This document shows positions 8,345 to 16,026 of a stretch of DNA of 22,404 bases, one piece after another. The notes below the pieces were generated by a model, which saw only the letters and a list, made by a program, of their open reading frames with translations, had not been told where the DNA came from and did no database searches. Position 1 is the stretch's first letter; each line of letters opens with the position of its first letter. The stretch is from Actinomycetota bacterium (GTDB lineage: Bacteria > Actinomycetota > Actinomycetes > Nanopelagicales > Nanopelagicaceae): contig WLMD01000013.1 in the NCBI GenBank assembly GCA_009700405.1, positions 1 to 22,404 on the forward strand. The letters are read 5' to 3'. A program made the translations under genes and the position numbers.

Positions 8345-9878
8345 TTTTATTCAAGCGATGATGTGTCTTTTTAAGGATCGGGTACAGCCGACGATATTCA
8401 GCGTATAAGTCTGCATAAATTTTGGCATCCGGTCCATCAGGCAAGAACGTGTCAGTGACTATTGCTTGTTCTCCCGCAGCTTCAAGAGTTAACTCACCTA
8501 AGCAAATACGTGCCCACGATGCCACTCCTTTGAGTTGCGCATCGCGCGGATCGGCAGGACGTTCGACGGGCCGATTGAGCGCATAGGCATGCATTTGGCA
8601 CCATAAATCTGACTGTGCGCCGCCGCCGATTATGCGGACTGAAGCGGGTTTCTTTCCCAAGAATTTTTCGTATGAATCAAAGAGCCAACGTGAATTAAAT
8701 GCAACGCCTTCCATGACCGCGCGAATCATCATCGCTTCATCGGTACGAAGTGAGATATTGAGAAAAGATGCACGAATTTTCTTGTCATCTACAGGGCTTC
8801 GTTCGCCGTTGAGCCAAGGTGTAAATATCAACCCTTCTGATCCAGCCGGAGCAGTGTCGGCCTTAGCGAGAGCACTTTCATAACTTTCGTCTTTAAATAT
8901 ATTCTCTTTGAGCCAGCGAAGTGCAGATCCACCAGTCTCGTGATTGTTGGCAACTATAGGAAAATTCTTATCAAGACCAGGAACACTGGCTATTGAGTGC
9001 AGTATGTCTGTTTTCTTAAATGGAACACGCGCACCTATCCATGCGGTGGTTGAGATCGTGACATGAGTTTCGAAGGGTTTGATTGCCCCGCTCCCAATAA
9101 CTGCCGAATGCAAGTCTGGAATTCCACAAATGACCGGGACATTGGTAGGCACACCAAGAGATGACGCAACATCGGGTAAAAGTGTTCCGAGGATTGATCC
9201 AGTGGGCATTAGGGGAGCGAGTTTTAATGGGTCACGACGCGCTTTGCGTACAAGAGCTGAATCATATTTAAGAGCACGTCCTAAACGATTATCCGTCACC
9301 CAACTCAGAATCATTGATGCTGGTGTTGCTCCCGCTTTGCCAGTGAAACGCATACCGATGTAATCAATTGGCTCGAGCAAATAGGCTGCTCGGTTATATG
9401 TCGCTTGCATTTCATGTTGCAACACCATCGAATGCCCAGTTGGATCTGCACCACTTGGCGTTGGTCCTCCGCCTGTTTTGCGCACCCACGGAATAACTTT
9501 GTGTGGCGCAAAACCCTGATAGCTAATTGGCCCGCCAATAATTTCTCGCATATATTTTTCGCCACGGTTATCAGACCAGAGCATCACATCACCTACTGGA
9601 ATTCCATGTGCGTCAACGGGAACAGTGGAGCCCCATTGACCTGTAATTGCAACTGCATGGAGTCCTTCGGGATTAACATTGCTTGCAGTAATTGCTTCAC
9701 GAGCTCCTGCGATTACTTGTTCCCACCACTCGTTGGCATCTTGAGTTGCGGTGCCGTCCAATCCATTCTTAACGCTTACTGCGCGGACACTGACTGAAAG
9801 CAGGTGATCATGAAGATCAACCACGGCAACCTTTGGGCCTCCATTGCCTAAATCAATTGCAAGTATCCAGCGCTCCAT
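8334..9878 (-). CDS. FGGY-family carbohydrate kinase (xylulokinase-like), substrate unknown
   Basis: An ATP-dependent kinase of the ribulo/xylulo/glycerol kinase fold, 514 residues, normal length. Visible motifs: the N-terminal phosphate loop DLGNGGPK at 9-16; WSDNRG at 101-106; the catalytic Asp in GIPDLHSAVIGSG (D255); PWLNGERSP at 354-362; and the ADP-binding GGGAQSDLW at 418-426. The phosphate loop has Asn12 where most family members have Thr (DxGT). The DLGxGGPK form recalls an actinobacterial xylulokinase-like subgroup of undefined substrate. It follows the lyase gene by 7 bases on the same strand and probably shares its transcript; the ATG has only a weak ribosome-binding site. This pairing suggests that it phosphorylates a substrate or product of the lyase, but that is inference. 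Family sure, substrate unknown. Confidence 0.88.
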   Translation of the reverse strand: MERWILAIDLGNGGPKVAVVDLHDHLLSVSVRAVSVKNGLDGTATQDANEWWEQVIAGAREAITASNVNPEGLHAVAITGQWGSTVPVDAHGIPVGDVMLWSDNRGEKYMREIIGGPISYQGFAPHKVIPWVRKTGGGPTPSGADPTGHSMVLQHEMQATYNRAAYLLEPIDYIGMRFTGKAGATPASMILSWVTDNRLGRALKYDSALVRKARRDPLKLAPLMPTGSILGTLLPDVASSLGVPTNVPVICGIPDLHSAVIGSGAIKPFETHVTISTTAWIGARVPFKKTDILHSIASVPGLDKNFPIVANNHETGGSALRWLKENIFKDESYESALAKADTAPAGSEGLIFTPWLNGERSPVDDKKIRASFLNISLRTDEAMMIRAVMEGVAFNSRWLFDSYEKFLGKKPASVRIIGGGAQSDLWCQMHAYALNRPVERPADPRDAQLKGVASWARICLGELTLEAAGEQAIVTDTFLPDGPDAKIYADLYAEYRRLYPILKKTHHRLNKITN

Positions 9879-9885
9879 GAGGAGA

Positions 9886-11301
9886 TTATTCCGCTGGAGC
9901 TAACTCATGCATAGCATCTAGGTATCCGCTCATCACAAATGCCAAAGTTGCATTCCCCTTAGGCGTGCCACCAAATCCATACATTGCCCCGCTTTGCGCT
10001 ACCTCGCCCTTGTGTTCCTTGGCATATTCCACAGAAGCTTTGAGATCCACCAAATAATCTTCTATGACATTCTCTCCAGTATTTGGACGAGTTACACAAA
10101 AATGAAGCCCAGGTGGCATCTGAAGTGCGTTCATTCTCCAACCACGTCGTTTGAGTTCATCATTGATTAGATAGACGTCAAGTTCTTCTGAAGTGAAAGC
10201 AACTAGGAATAAAGGATTACCAACAACCTGAATTTCAGGGATATTGTTTCGAATTCCATCAACAATCTTCTGTGCAGCCTCATAAATTTCTTTTGCAGCG
10301 TTGCGATAGCCACTCTTGCCCATAAGTAACATTGAAGCCCATGTTGATGCAATTAATCCACCACTGCGAGACCCTGCAAACCCCGGTGATAGGTACAAGC
10401 CTCCGGGCCAATCAGGATATGTGAAGTATTGGTATGAACGTAAAGTCTTAGTCTTATAGAGAAGTGCTGAGGTACCTTTCAATGCGTAAGCATATTTATG
10501 TGTATCTGCGCTAATGCTTGTTACACCAGGAACTCGAAAATCCCACTGGGGAACGGCAACACCGTTTGCTTCAATCCAAGGCAAAATGAATCCGCCAAGA
10601 CACCCATCCACATGCAAACTTATTCCATGTTTGAGTGCCAATTGCCCGAGCTCTGCGATCGGGTCTATTAACCCATGAGCGTAATTGCCGGCAGAACCAA
10701 CAATAGCAATTGTGTTCTCATCGATTAATTCCGCCATCTTCGACACATCAACAAGGTGGTCGGCTCCTAAAGGCGCATGTCGCATTTCAATACCTAACCA
10801 ATGTGCTCCTTTATCGAGTGCAACGTGAGCTGTTACAGGAATGACAACATTTGGTTTCGTGACTCCACGTTCTCGCGAAGCTTGCTCACGATAAGTGTAA
10901 AGAGCGGTTATTAAGCTCTCGCTCCCGCCGCTAGTCACAACACCACAAGCTTCGCTATCTGACCCACTTCCGTGCAACATATCTAGAGCCATTGCAATAA
11001 TTTCTGCCTCAAATTTCGTGGCAGATGGATACATATCCCTTTGTAAAACATTCACATGTGCAAATTCTTCAAAGACTTGGCTAAGCAAGTGGTAATGGTT
11101 ATGGTCTCCGCTATACAGCGATCCAGAGACTCGACCTGTATCACCAATTGCATCCTCGCGTGAAGCAAAAGCTCGAACTTCTGCAATTACGTCTACAGGC
11201 AATCGTCCTACATCGGGAATAGAAGAATAAGTACGCGAAGAGTTTCGGTAGGGGTACAACTCATCCATCATCGAATCCATACCGTTTGCATCATCCGACA
11301 T
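9886..11301 (-). CDS. Sphingosine-1-phosphate lyase-like PLP-dependent enzyme
   Basis: A group II PLP-decarboxylase-fold enzyme of 471 residues, most like sphingosine-1-phosphate lyase, which splits phosphorylated sphingoid bases into a long-chain aldehyde and phosphoethanolamine. Visible motifs: VTSGGSES at 122-129 (cofactor phosphate), TAHVALDKGAH from 157 with His159 stacking on PLP, LHVDGCLGGF with Asp232, and the Schiff-base lysine Lys269 in SISADTHKYAYALKG. The segment GGLYLSPGFAGSRSGG also matches the eukaryotic lyase signature. It has no N-terminal membrane segment, as in soluble bacterial homologs. The ATG at 11301 follows a strong AGGAG (11308-11312) at 6-base spacing. It is first in a two-gene unit with the FGGY kinase and diverges from a short-chain dehydrogenase. 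A different phosphorylated amino-alcohol or an amino-acid decarboxylation remains possible. Confidence 0.85.
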   Translation of the reverse strand: MSDDANGMDSMMDELYPYRNSSRTYSSIPDVGRLPVDVIAEVRAFASREDAIGDTGRVSGSLYSGDHNHYHLLSQVFEEFAHVNVLQRDMYPSATKFEAEIIAMALDMLHGSGSDSEACGVVTSGGSESLITALYTYREQASRERGVTKPNVVIPVTAHVALDKGAHWLGIEMRHAPLGADHLVDVSKMAELIDENTIAIVGSAGNYAHGLIDPIAELGQLALKHGISLHVDGCLGGFILPWIEANGVAVPQWDFRVPGVTSISADTHKYAYALKGTSALLYKTKTLRSYQYFTYPDWPGGLYLSPGFAGSRSGGLIASTWASMLLMGKSGYRNAAKEIYEAAQKIVDGIRNNIPEIQVVGNPLFLVAFTSEELDVYLINDELKRRGWRMNALQMPPGLHFCVTRPNTGENVIEDYLVDLKASVEYAKEHKGEVAQSGAMYGFGGTPKGNATLAFVMSGYLDAMHELAPAE

Positions 11302-11328
11302 TTTTAACTCCTAATCTAACTTCTATCA

Positions 11329-11336
11329 CAACGTTG
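11329..11336. promoter_or_regulatory. Palindrome CAACGTTG in divergent promoter region
   Basis: A perfect 8-base palindrome with partial extension (TCACAACGTTGCAA) sits in the 66-base gap between the divergent lyase-like gene and the short-chain dehydrogenase gene. AACGTT with a central CG is the core of many LacI-type operators, so one regulator could control both directions. No regulator gene is in the window. The evidence is symmetry and location only. Confidence 0.25.
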
Positions 11337-11367
11337 CAAAATCATACTATTGACGAGAGGCTATGGT

Positions 11368-12237
11368 ATGGCTTATTCATTTGCAGGCAAAGTATGTGTA
11401 ATCACCGGCGGGGCTGGAGGAATTGGTTCTCATCTTGCTCGCGAATTCGCTGGAAAAGGCGCTCACTTAGTTTTAATTTCTCGCAATGAAAAGAAACTTG
11501 CAGAAGTAACTGCTGGGCTTGCGGGCGAAGGTCATATGTACATTGCTTGCGATCTCACCGATAGAAATGAAATCAAGAAGGCAATTGCGCTTATTGAAGA
11601 AAAGTACGGACATATTGATGTTCTTATCCCAAATGCCGCGATTACTTCGACAGACCGATTCGATGTACGCTCGATTGAAAGTATTGAGCGAGAACTTGAT
11701 ATTAATTTGGTAGCGCCACTAATTTTCATCAGGAGTGCAATACCGCTTCTAATGAAAGCAAACGATCCCCGAATTATTACGACTGGCTCACTCGGAGGAA
11801 TCTTCCCTCTTGGTGAAACGCCAATGTATACAGCGTCAAAATTTGGTCTGCGTGGAGCGATGCTTTCAATGAGTCTTGATCTAGCAAGCAAAGGCATTAA
11901 GGCAGGATCGGTTCTTCCATCTGCAACGGATACCCCTATGTTGCACAGAGAAGCAATTGAAGGTGGCAATTCCTTACAATTTATGGATCCACCACAGAGC
12001 ACCCAAGATGTAGTTAAATCCTTTTATAAAATGCTTAATAAGCCTCGTTTTGAGATCTATCCAAGAAATAGCGAGTCATGGCTTGTAAAAATTGCCCTAC
12101 TTATACCGAATCAATTGCCTCGATTGATGCCATTATTTAGAGGAAGCGGGGAGAGGGGACATAAGAAATACCTGAAGGAATTAGAGAAGCGCGGTATCGC
12201 TCGAAAAGTAGGCGAGGCCTGGGAATATATTGAATAG
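11368..12237 (+). CDS. Short-chain dehydrogenase/reductase (SDR)
   Basis: A classical SDR, NAD(P)(H)-dependent, cytosolic or loosely membrane-associated, 289 residues from the ATG at 11368. The Rossmann motif TGGAGGIG is at 13-20, NAA (for NAG) at 89-91, and the catalytic set is Asn113, Ser141, Tyr154 and Lys158 (YTASK). The C-terminal tail, with a hydrophobic ALLIPNQLPRLMPLF patch then a basic stretch, resembles lipid-acting SDRs such as keto-sphinganine reductases and mycolate reductases. That is a resemblance by eye. The start was chosen because GAGAGG (11355-11360) lies 7 bases before it; the frame is also open from a TTG at 11350, which would overlap that site. It diverges from the lyase-like gene and ends 7 bases from the convergent permease gene. 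Function within the SDR family is not settled. Confidence 0.88.
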   Translation: MAYSFAGKVCVITGGAGGIGSHLAREFAGKGAHLVLISRNEKKLAEVTAGLAGEGHMYIACDLTDRNEIKKAIALIEEKYGHIDVLIPNAAITSTDRFDVRSIESIERELDINLVAPLIFIRSAIPLLMKANDPRIITTGSLGGIFPLGETPMYTASKFGLRGAMLSMSLDLASKGIKAGSVLPSATDTPMLHREAIEGGNSLQFMDPPQSTQDVVKSFYKMLNKPRFEIYPRNSESWLVKIALLIPNQLPRLMPLFRGSGERGHKKYLKELEKRGIARKVGEAWEYIE

Positions 12238-12244
12238 TTTCCTT

Positions 12245-13750
12245 TTACTCTTTACGCAACTTCGATGAAGCAATATCTGCATAAACATCGGGTTTTGTCT
12301 TTCGCAAGCGATGGCCATACAGAATTCCACCTATGGCAATGATCAAGAGCAAAAATGGGACCAAGTTAACGGCTTTGCTGTCCGTACCGGTCAAAGTGTT
12401 GTAGTGCATTGCAGCTAAAAAGAATGCGGTGACAAGACCAATAAATCCGATGATCGGGGCAATAACTCCTTGCCATAACTGTCTATCAGGACGTTTCCAG
12501 AAGAAGGCAACTACCGAAAGAGAAGCCATCGCCTGAAGGGCAACTATCCCTAAAGTGCCCACTGCAATCAAGCTTGCTGCATAAACGGTATAGGGATCGA
12601 CGCCACTAATTGCAAAACCAACGGCAGTTACTACTGCAACGACAGTGATTGCAACGCTAGCCACATGTGGACTGAAATGATGTTTATGATGTTGACCAAA
12701 TCTTTTCGGCATGATGGATTCACGGCCAAGTGCGAATAGATATCGGCTTGCTGCATTATGAATGGCTGAATACCCCGCCAAAACACTCGTACATAGAAGA
12801 ACTGCGGTGACATCGAAGAGAATTTCTCCACCATATTGCTGGACAAGATTTAAGACAAAAAGTCCACCATCTTTTTTTGATAAAGCACGTACGTTCTCAA
12901 TACCTACTGACCCAATGATGATCCATGTAGAGAGAATGTAGAAAATTCCGACCGAAGAGACGGCAATGTAGGTTGCTCGTGGAATGCTTTTTTCTGGATT
13001 TTTAGTTTCCTCACCGTAGAGGGCGGCTGATTCAAAGCCAATAAAACTTGTGAATGCAAAGAGCATTGCTATGCCAATAGGACCTGATGTGATTTGACTA
13101 TGCGAAAAAGAATCCAAAGGGAATGATTCAAGATGTTTCTTATTTAGCACTAGTCCTTCAAAAACGAAGAGAATTGCAAATTCTGCAATCATAAAGAACC
13201 CAACGACTTTTGCTGACATCTCTACAGATCTGTAACCGAGAATTGCAACGAGAAGAATTCCGACTCCAGTAAATAGATACCAGGGAATATCTACATCGAC
13301 AGCAGATAAGACAAGTTGCTGCATGAAATATCCGAAAGCTCCAGCTAAGCCACAAGCTTGCGCTGTATAGGCGGCTAGGGCAACGTATGCCGATCCAACT
13401 CCAACCGGTTTAGTGAGGCTTCGTGCGATGTATGTATAAAACGCACCGGTGTTAATTACTTTTCGGCTCATGGCTGCGTAACCAACGGAGAAGCAAATGA
13501 GAACCAAGGTTGCGAGAAGGAATGCCGCAGGTAGGCCGCCGCCATTTCCGTAGAGCAGTGCCAACGGAACATTTCCAACCATGGCTGCCATTGGCGCGGC
13601 TGCTGCAATAACCAGAAAAACAACACGTCGGGTGGTTAGGTTGGGGCCTTCTTTAGTGATGGCGTACTCCTTACCTAGTTGGTTAGTTATACAGCCTCGA
13701 GAGAGAAAATTCGTGATGTCCGCCTCGTTCGGCTTTGGTTTCTTTTCCAT
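12245..13750 (-). CDS. APC-family amino-acid permease (start uncertain)
   Basis: An inner-membrane secondary transporter of the amino acid-polyamine-organocation superfamily with about 12 hydrophobic segments. The first begins VVFLVIAAAAPMAAMVGNVP, and the charged tail ends SSKLRKE. This type usually has only about 10-15 residues before the first membrane helix. The first canonical start, ATG at 13750 (501 residues), adds about 30 residues encoded by out-of-frame reading of the upstream UxaA gene, with a poor ribosome-binding site. A much better site, AAGGAG at 13667-13672, lies 6 bases before an in-frame ATC at 13658-13660; starting there would give 471 residues and a normal N-terminus. No ATG, GTG or TTG lies between that site and the first helix. 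Position in the operon suggests that it imports the hydro-lyase substrate. The substrate is unknown. Confidence 0.88.
   Translation of the reverse strand: MEKKPKPNEADITNFLSRGCITNQLGKEYAITKEGPNLTTRRVVFLVIAAAAPMAAMVGNVPLALLYGNGGGLPAAFLLATLVLICFSVGYAAMSRKVINTGAFYTYIARSLTKPVGVGSAYVALAAYTAQACGLAGAFGYFMQQLVLSAVDVDIPWYLFTGVGILLVAILGYRSVEMSAKVVGFFMIAEFAILFVFEGLVLNKKHLESFPLDSFSHSQITSGPIGIAMLFAFTSFIGFESAALYGEETKNPEKSIPRATYIAVSSVGIFYILSTWIIIGSVGIENVRALSKKDGGLFVLNLVQQYGGEILFDVTAVLLCTSVLAGYSAIHNAASRYLFALGRESIMPKRFGQHHKHHFSPHVASVAITVVAVVTAVGFAISGVDPYTVYAASLIAVGTLGIVALQAMASLSVVAFFWKRPDRQLWQGVIAPIIGFIGLVTAFFLAAMHYNTLTGTDSKAVNLVPFLLLIIAIGGILYGHRLRKTKPDVYADIASSKLRKE
13667..13672 (-). promoter_or_regulatory. 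Ribosome binding site of permease, facing a non-canonical ATC codon
   Basis: AAGGAG on the minus strand sits just inside the intergenic side of the UxaA stop (13683). Six bases after it the in-frame codon is ATC (13658-13660), and no canonical start follows before the first membrane helix. It is either a rare ATC start or an inactive site with initiation further upstream at 13750. Confidence 0.5.
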
Positions 13751-14837
13751 TAGCCACCGCGACAATTTCGTTAAAGATGCGATTTCCTACCTCTGAAAGG
13801 CTTTCGATTCCATCGGCAATTGTTCCTGCATTAAGGTCAATCAAATCCTTGAGTGATGTAGCCATCGGCGTATTCGTAGCTACTTTGATTACAGGCATAG
13901 TTGCTGACCCTGTTGGTGTTCCACGTCCTGATGTGAAAACTACGATATTTACATGACCTGCAGCAAAACCAGTTAATTGTTCGATGTCATGACCGGGTGT
14001 ATCCATAAAGAACAAACCGTGTGCGGAAGGAACTTCTGCATATTCAAGTACCCCTGTGAATACAGCGTTACCAGCTTTTTTAGCGGCACCAAGGGATTTT
14101 TCCTCAAGCGTCGACAATCCACCCTCGATGTTTCCGCGTGAAGGTTGAGCGCCTCGCAAATCAATTCCTTCGTAATTAATAGAACTCTCATAACGCAGGA
14201 CGGTGTTCACTATTTCAACGCCAACTTCTGGAGTGATTGCTCGTGCTGCTAGAAGATGTTCGGCACCAAGAATTTCAGTGGTCTCTCCCAAAATCGATGT
14301 TGCACCCAGATCGACAAGCATGTCACTGGCAACGCCAAGTGCTGGATTGGCTGTGATTCCAGATAACGCATCCGAACCTCCACATTCAAGTCCTAGAACG
14401 ATTGCTGACCAAGGGGCCGGAATTCGCTCTTGCAACAATGCACGTGTAAGTAATTGGTCTGCTTCAAGAATTCCGACATCGACGAGCTTGTGCATCGAAC
14501 CAGCGTCGGCGAGAGAGAGATGTACAACGTTAGGTAGACCAAGAGATTCTGCCCGCTCAATGATTCTGCGTTCATTGGGCGAATCTAACGTTAAGAAGAT
14601 AGTTGCAAAATTATTGGGATTAGAGGCAAATCCTGCAAGAGTAGAAATTATTCGCTCGAGATCGGCGTCAATTTCTCCTGACCAATCGTGAGTTATGGCT
14701 ACTGCGCCTTGGGATGCTTCCTCGATAGCGCGAGCAGAGGATGAAAGCGCCGAGTGCAAAGGCAAAACAAGTACATGGTTTCGCAATCCCCATGATCCGT
14801 TTGGCCGCAAGTAGGCCTTTAAAGGAGAAATATTCAT
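13683..14837 (-). CDS. UxaA-family hydro-lyase, large (C-domain) subunit
   Basis: The part of an altronate/galactarate dehydratase-type enzyme (sugar-acid hydro-lyase, metal-dependent) that carries the C-terminal domain; 384 residues. The family opening is YLRPNGSWGLRNHVLVLP. The C domain is well kept: ECGGSD at 151-156, SGITANPALG at 159-168, LGETTEILGAEHLLAARA at 183-200, MDTPGHD at 278-284, FTSGRGTPTG at 301-310, and the GHHEFSLSRLY tail. The preceding domain is decayed: where the family has HQHGCG it reads THDWSG (49-54), and where it has LGCE it reads LTLDSP. It starts on the stop of the upstream paralog (ATGA, 14834-14837). SuyB, the sulfolactate sulfo-lyase large subunit, has a similar size and tail and is the main alternative; ECGGSD and TPGHD favour a sugar-acid dehydratase. 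Substrate unknown. Confidence 0.85.
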   Translation of the reverse strand: MNISPLKAYLRPNGSWGLRNHVLVLPLHSALSSSARAIEEASQGAVAITHDWSGEIDADLERIISTLAGFASNPNNFATIFLTLDSPNERRIIERAESLGLPNVVHLSLADAGSMHKLVDVGILEADQLLTRALLQERIPAPWSAIVLGLECGGSDALSGITANPALGVASDMLVDLGATSILGETTEILGAEHLLAARAITPEVGVEIVNTVLRYESSINYEGIDLRGAQPSRGNIEGGLSTLEEKSLGAAKKAGNAVFTGVLEYAEVPSAHGLFFMDTPGHDIEQLTGFAAGHVNIVVFTSGRGTPTGSATMPVIKVATNTPMATSLKDLIDLNAGTIADGIESLSEVGNRIFNEIVAVANGKETKAERGGHHEFSLSRLYN

Positions 14838-15643
14838 GTGCTTCGAACCAAACGTGGAGCAAGAATTTCGCCAGACTTATTAATTTCTGCAATGGTTTCT
14901 CGTCCATTCGCAACTTCGAGGATTAGCTTCACTATATTTTCGACAGGAGTTCCTGCTGGCACATCAAAATCCGCTGATATTGCTTGATGCAATGCGCTGT
15001 CACTTGCAATGTTAATTACGGGAATTAAGGGAAAACCTGAGGCAGGCTGATCTCCCGTCGGGAAAGAGAGAATGAGATGTACCTTCTTCTCCATAAGATG
15101 GGAAAAACTATCTGCAGGACTCTTCCCACCAACTAACTCCGTATAGATATCTAACGCGCTCAGTGCCTCAAGGAGGTTATTAGCGATTGAAGAGTTGCTT
15201 GAAGCACTGATTCCAACGCGCAGGTCATTAAGCGGTCTCCTTTTGGTCGGATACGACTCTTGTAAGCTCCGAACGGCAGTAATACCTGCTGTAACAGTTG
15301 CCTCTACGCCCCCTGAATCTTGAATAATTTGATACTTAGTCGAGGCATTCTTTGTGACAAGCTTCTCTGCCAGTTCTTGACCTTGAATGGTTTCACAACC
15401 AAGAGAAACTACGAGTACAGAGGAAACATTCGGGTGGTCAGCCAACGATGCAAAAAAGTCACCGATACCAGCAACATCGGCACCAATAATCCCACACCCA
15501 TGTTGATGGGAGAAAGTCACGGCGTTCACATCTTTAGCAATACGCCTGGAAATGTGAGTGGAGCAAACTACTGAGGGAAGAATTAGTTGGTAATCCCTAA
15601 CACCAATTCCCCGAGTCCCATGATCAAAACCTTCCATCTTCAT
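14834..15643 (-). CDS. UxaA-family hydro-lyase, second subunit (domain-truncated paralog)
   Basis: A 269-residue UxaA-type protein that begins with the family signature GIGVRDYQLILPSVVC. It keeps the central-domain motifs HQHGCG (46-51) and LGCETI (81-86), which the next gene lacks. Its C-terminal part is recognisably homologous to that neighbour (compare PLIPVINIASDSALHQ with TMPVIKVATNTPMATS, and EVANG with AVANG) but is about 100 residues shorter: ECGGSD has become SASSNS near 146-151, and the LGETTEI and TPGHD region is absent. It therefore probably works only as part of a complex with the 384-residue subunit and the SAF protein. Both ends overlap neighbours by 4 bases (15640-15643 and 14834-14837), indicating stoichiometric translation. 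The start is ATG 15643; a second ATG at 15637 is also usable. Confidence 0.82.
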   Translation of the reverse strand: MKMEGFDHGTRGIGVRDYQLILPSVVCSTHISRRIAKDVNAVTFSHQHGCGIIGADVAGIGDFFASLADHPNVSSVLVVSLGCETIQGQELAEKLVTKNASTKYQIIQDSGGVEATVTAGITAVRSLQESYPTKRRPLNDLRVGISASSNSSIANNLLEALSALDIYTELVGGKSPADSFSHLMEKKVHLILSFPTGDQPASGFPLIPVINIASDSALHQAISADFDVPAGTPVENIVKLILEVANGRETIAEINKSGEILAPRLVRST

Positions 15644-15915
15644 GAATCACTACTCGCAAGGCGATCACCAAGAACATTATGAACATGGACATGCGAGCCA
15701 GCATTTATGCGAGATGTCGCATGTCCCATACGTTCGCCGTACTTGATGATTCCCTCATTTAAGTCGATATTTGCAATCGCGATTTTATGTCCGCGAGGAA
15801 TGCTTTCTAAGGCTGAAAACTTCTTGCCATCTTGTTCGATGATTTCACCTTTGATAATTTCCGAAAGACAGACTGCAACATTGTCAGAAGAATGCAGGAT
15901 AAGAATCTTTCGCAT
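15640..15915 (-). CDS. SAF-domain protein, small subunit of UxaA-type hydro-lyase
   Basis: A 91-residue SAF-domain protein matching the N-terminal domain of altronate dehydratase (UxaA) or the stand-alone small subunit (SuyA type). Diagnostic runs are IPRGHKIAIANI, EGIIKYGERMGHATSRI and AGSHVHVHNVLGDR near the C-terminus. The domain helps bind and cap the substrate in the assembled dehydratase. It is the first gene of the minus-strand operon with the two larger UxaA subunits and the permease, and it overlaps the next gene by 4 bases. The ATG at 15915 is preceded by AATAAT seven bases upstream and only a minimal AGG, so a leaderless or short-leader transcript is likely. Confidence 0.88.
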   Translation of the reverse strand: MRKILILHSSDNVAVCLSEIIKGEIIEQDGKKFSALESIPRGHKIAIANIDLNEGIIKYGERMGHATSRINAGSHVHVHNVLGDRLASSDS

Positions 15916-16026
15916 GGTACCTATTATTTGCTCTTTCTCTTCAGCGCAACCGCACCAGCGGCACTCCGACCGTGTTGGTCATTTGATTACTGTACCCCTG
16001 AGGTCAAGAGAGTTAGAGTGCTACCC
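15916..16026. promoter_or_regulatory. Divergent promoter region, SAF/UxaA operon and copC
   Basis: A 111-base intergenic region between divergent units. Toward the left, AATAAT (15923-15928, minus strand) ends 7 bases before the SAF-gene ATG. Toward the right, TAGAGT (16014-16019) ends 7 bases before the copC ATG. Both fit -10 boxes for transcripts starting at or next to the initiation codon. I could not find convincing -35 boxes. No terminator or riboswitch is apparent. Confidence 0.4.

Noticed and set aside
13683..14837. Naming this gene suyB (sulfolactate sulfo-lyase)
   Set aside because: Size and C-terminal tail fit, but ECGGSD and MDTPGHD fit sugar-acid dehydratases better, and an extra UxaA subunit is present.
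15968..15980. GACC-GTGTT-GGTC inverted repeat as an operator
   Set aside because: The four-base arms are too short to distinguish from chance.
15832..16026. Longer start for the CopC-like protein
   Set aside because: It would overlap the SAF gene and put 65 residues ahead of a clear signal peptide.
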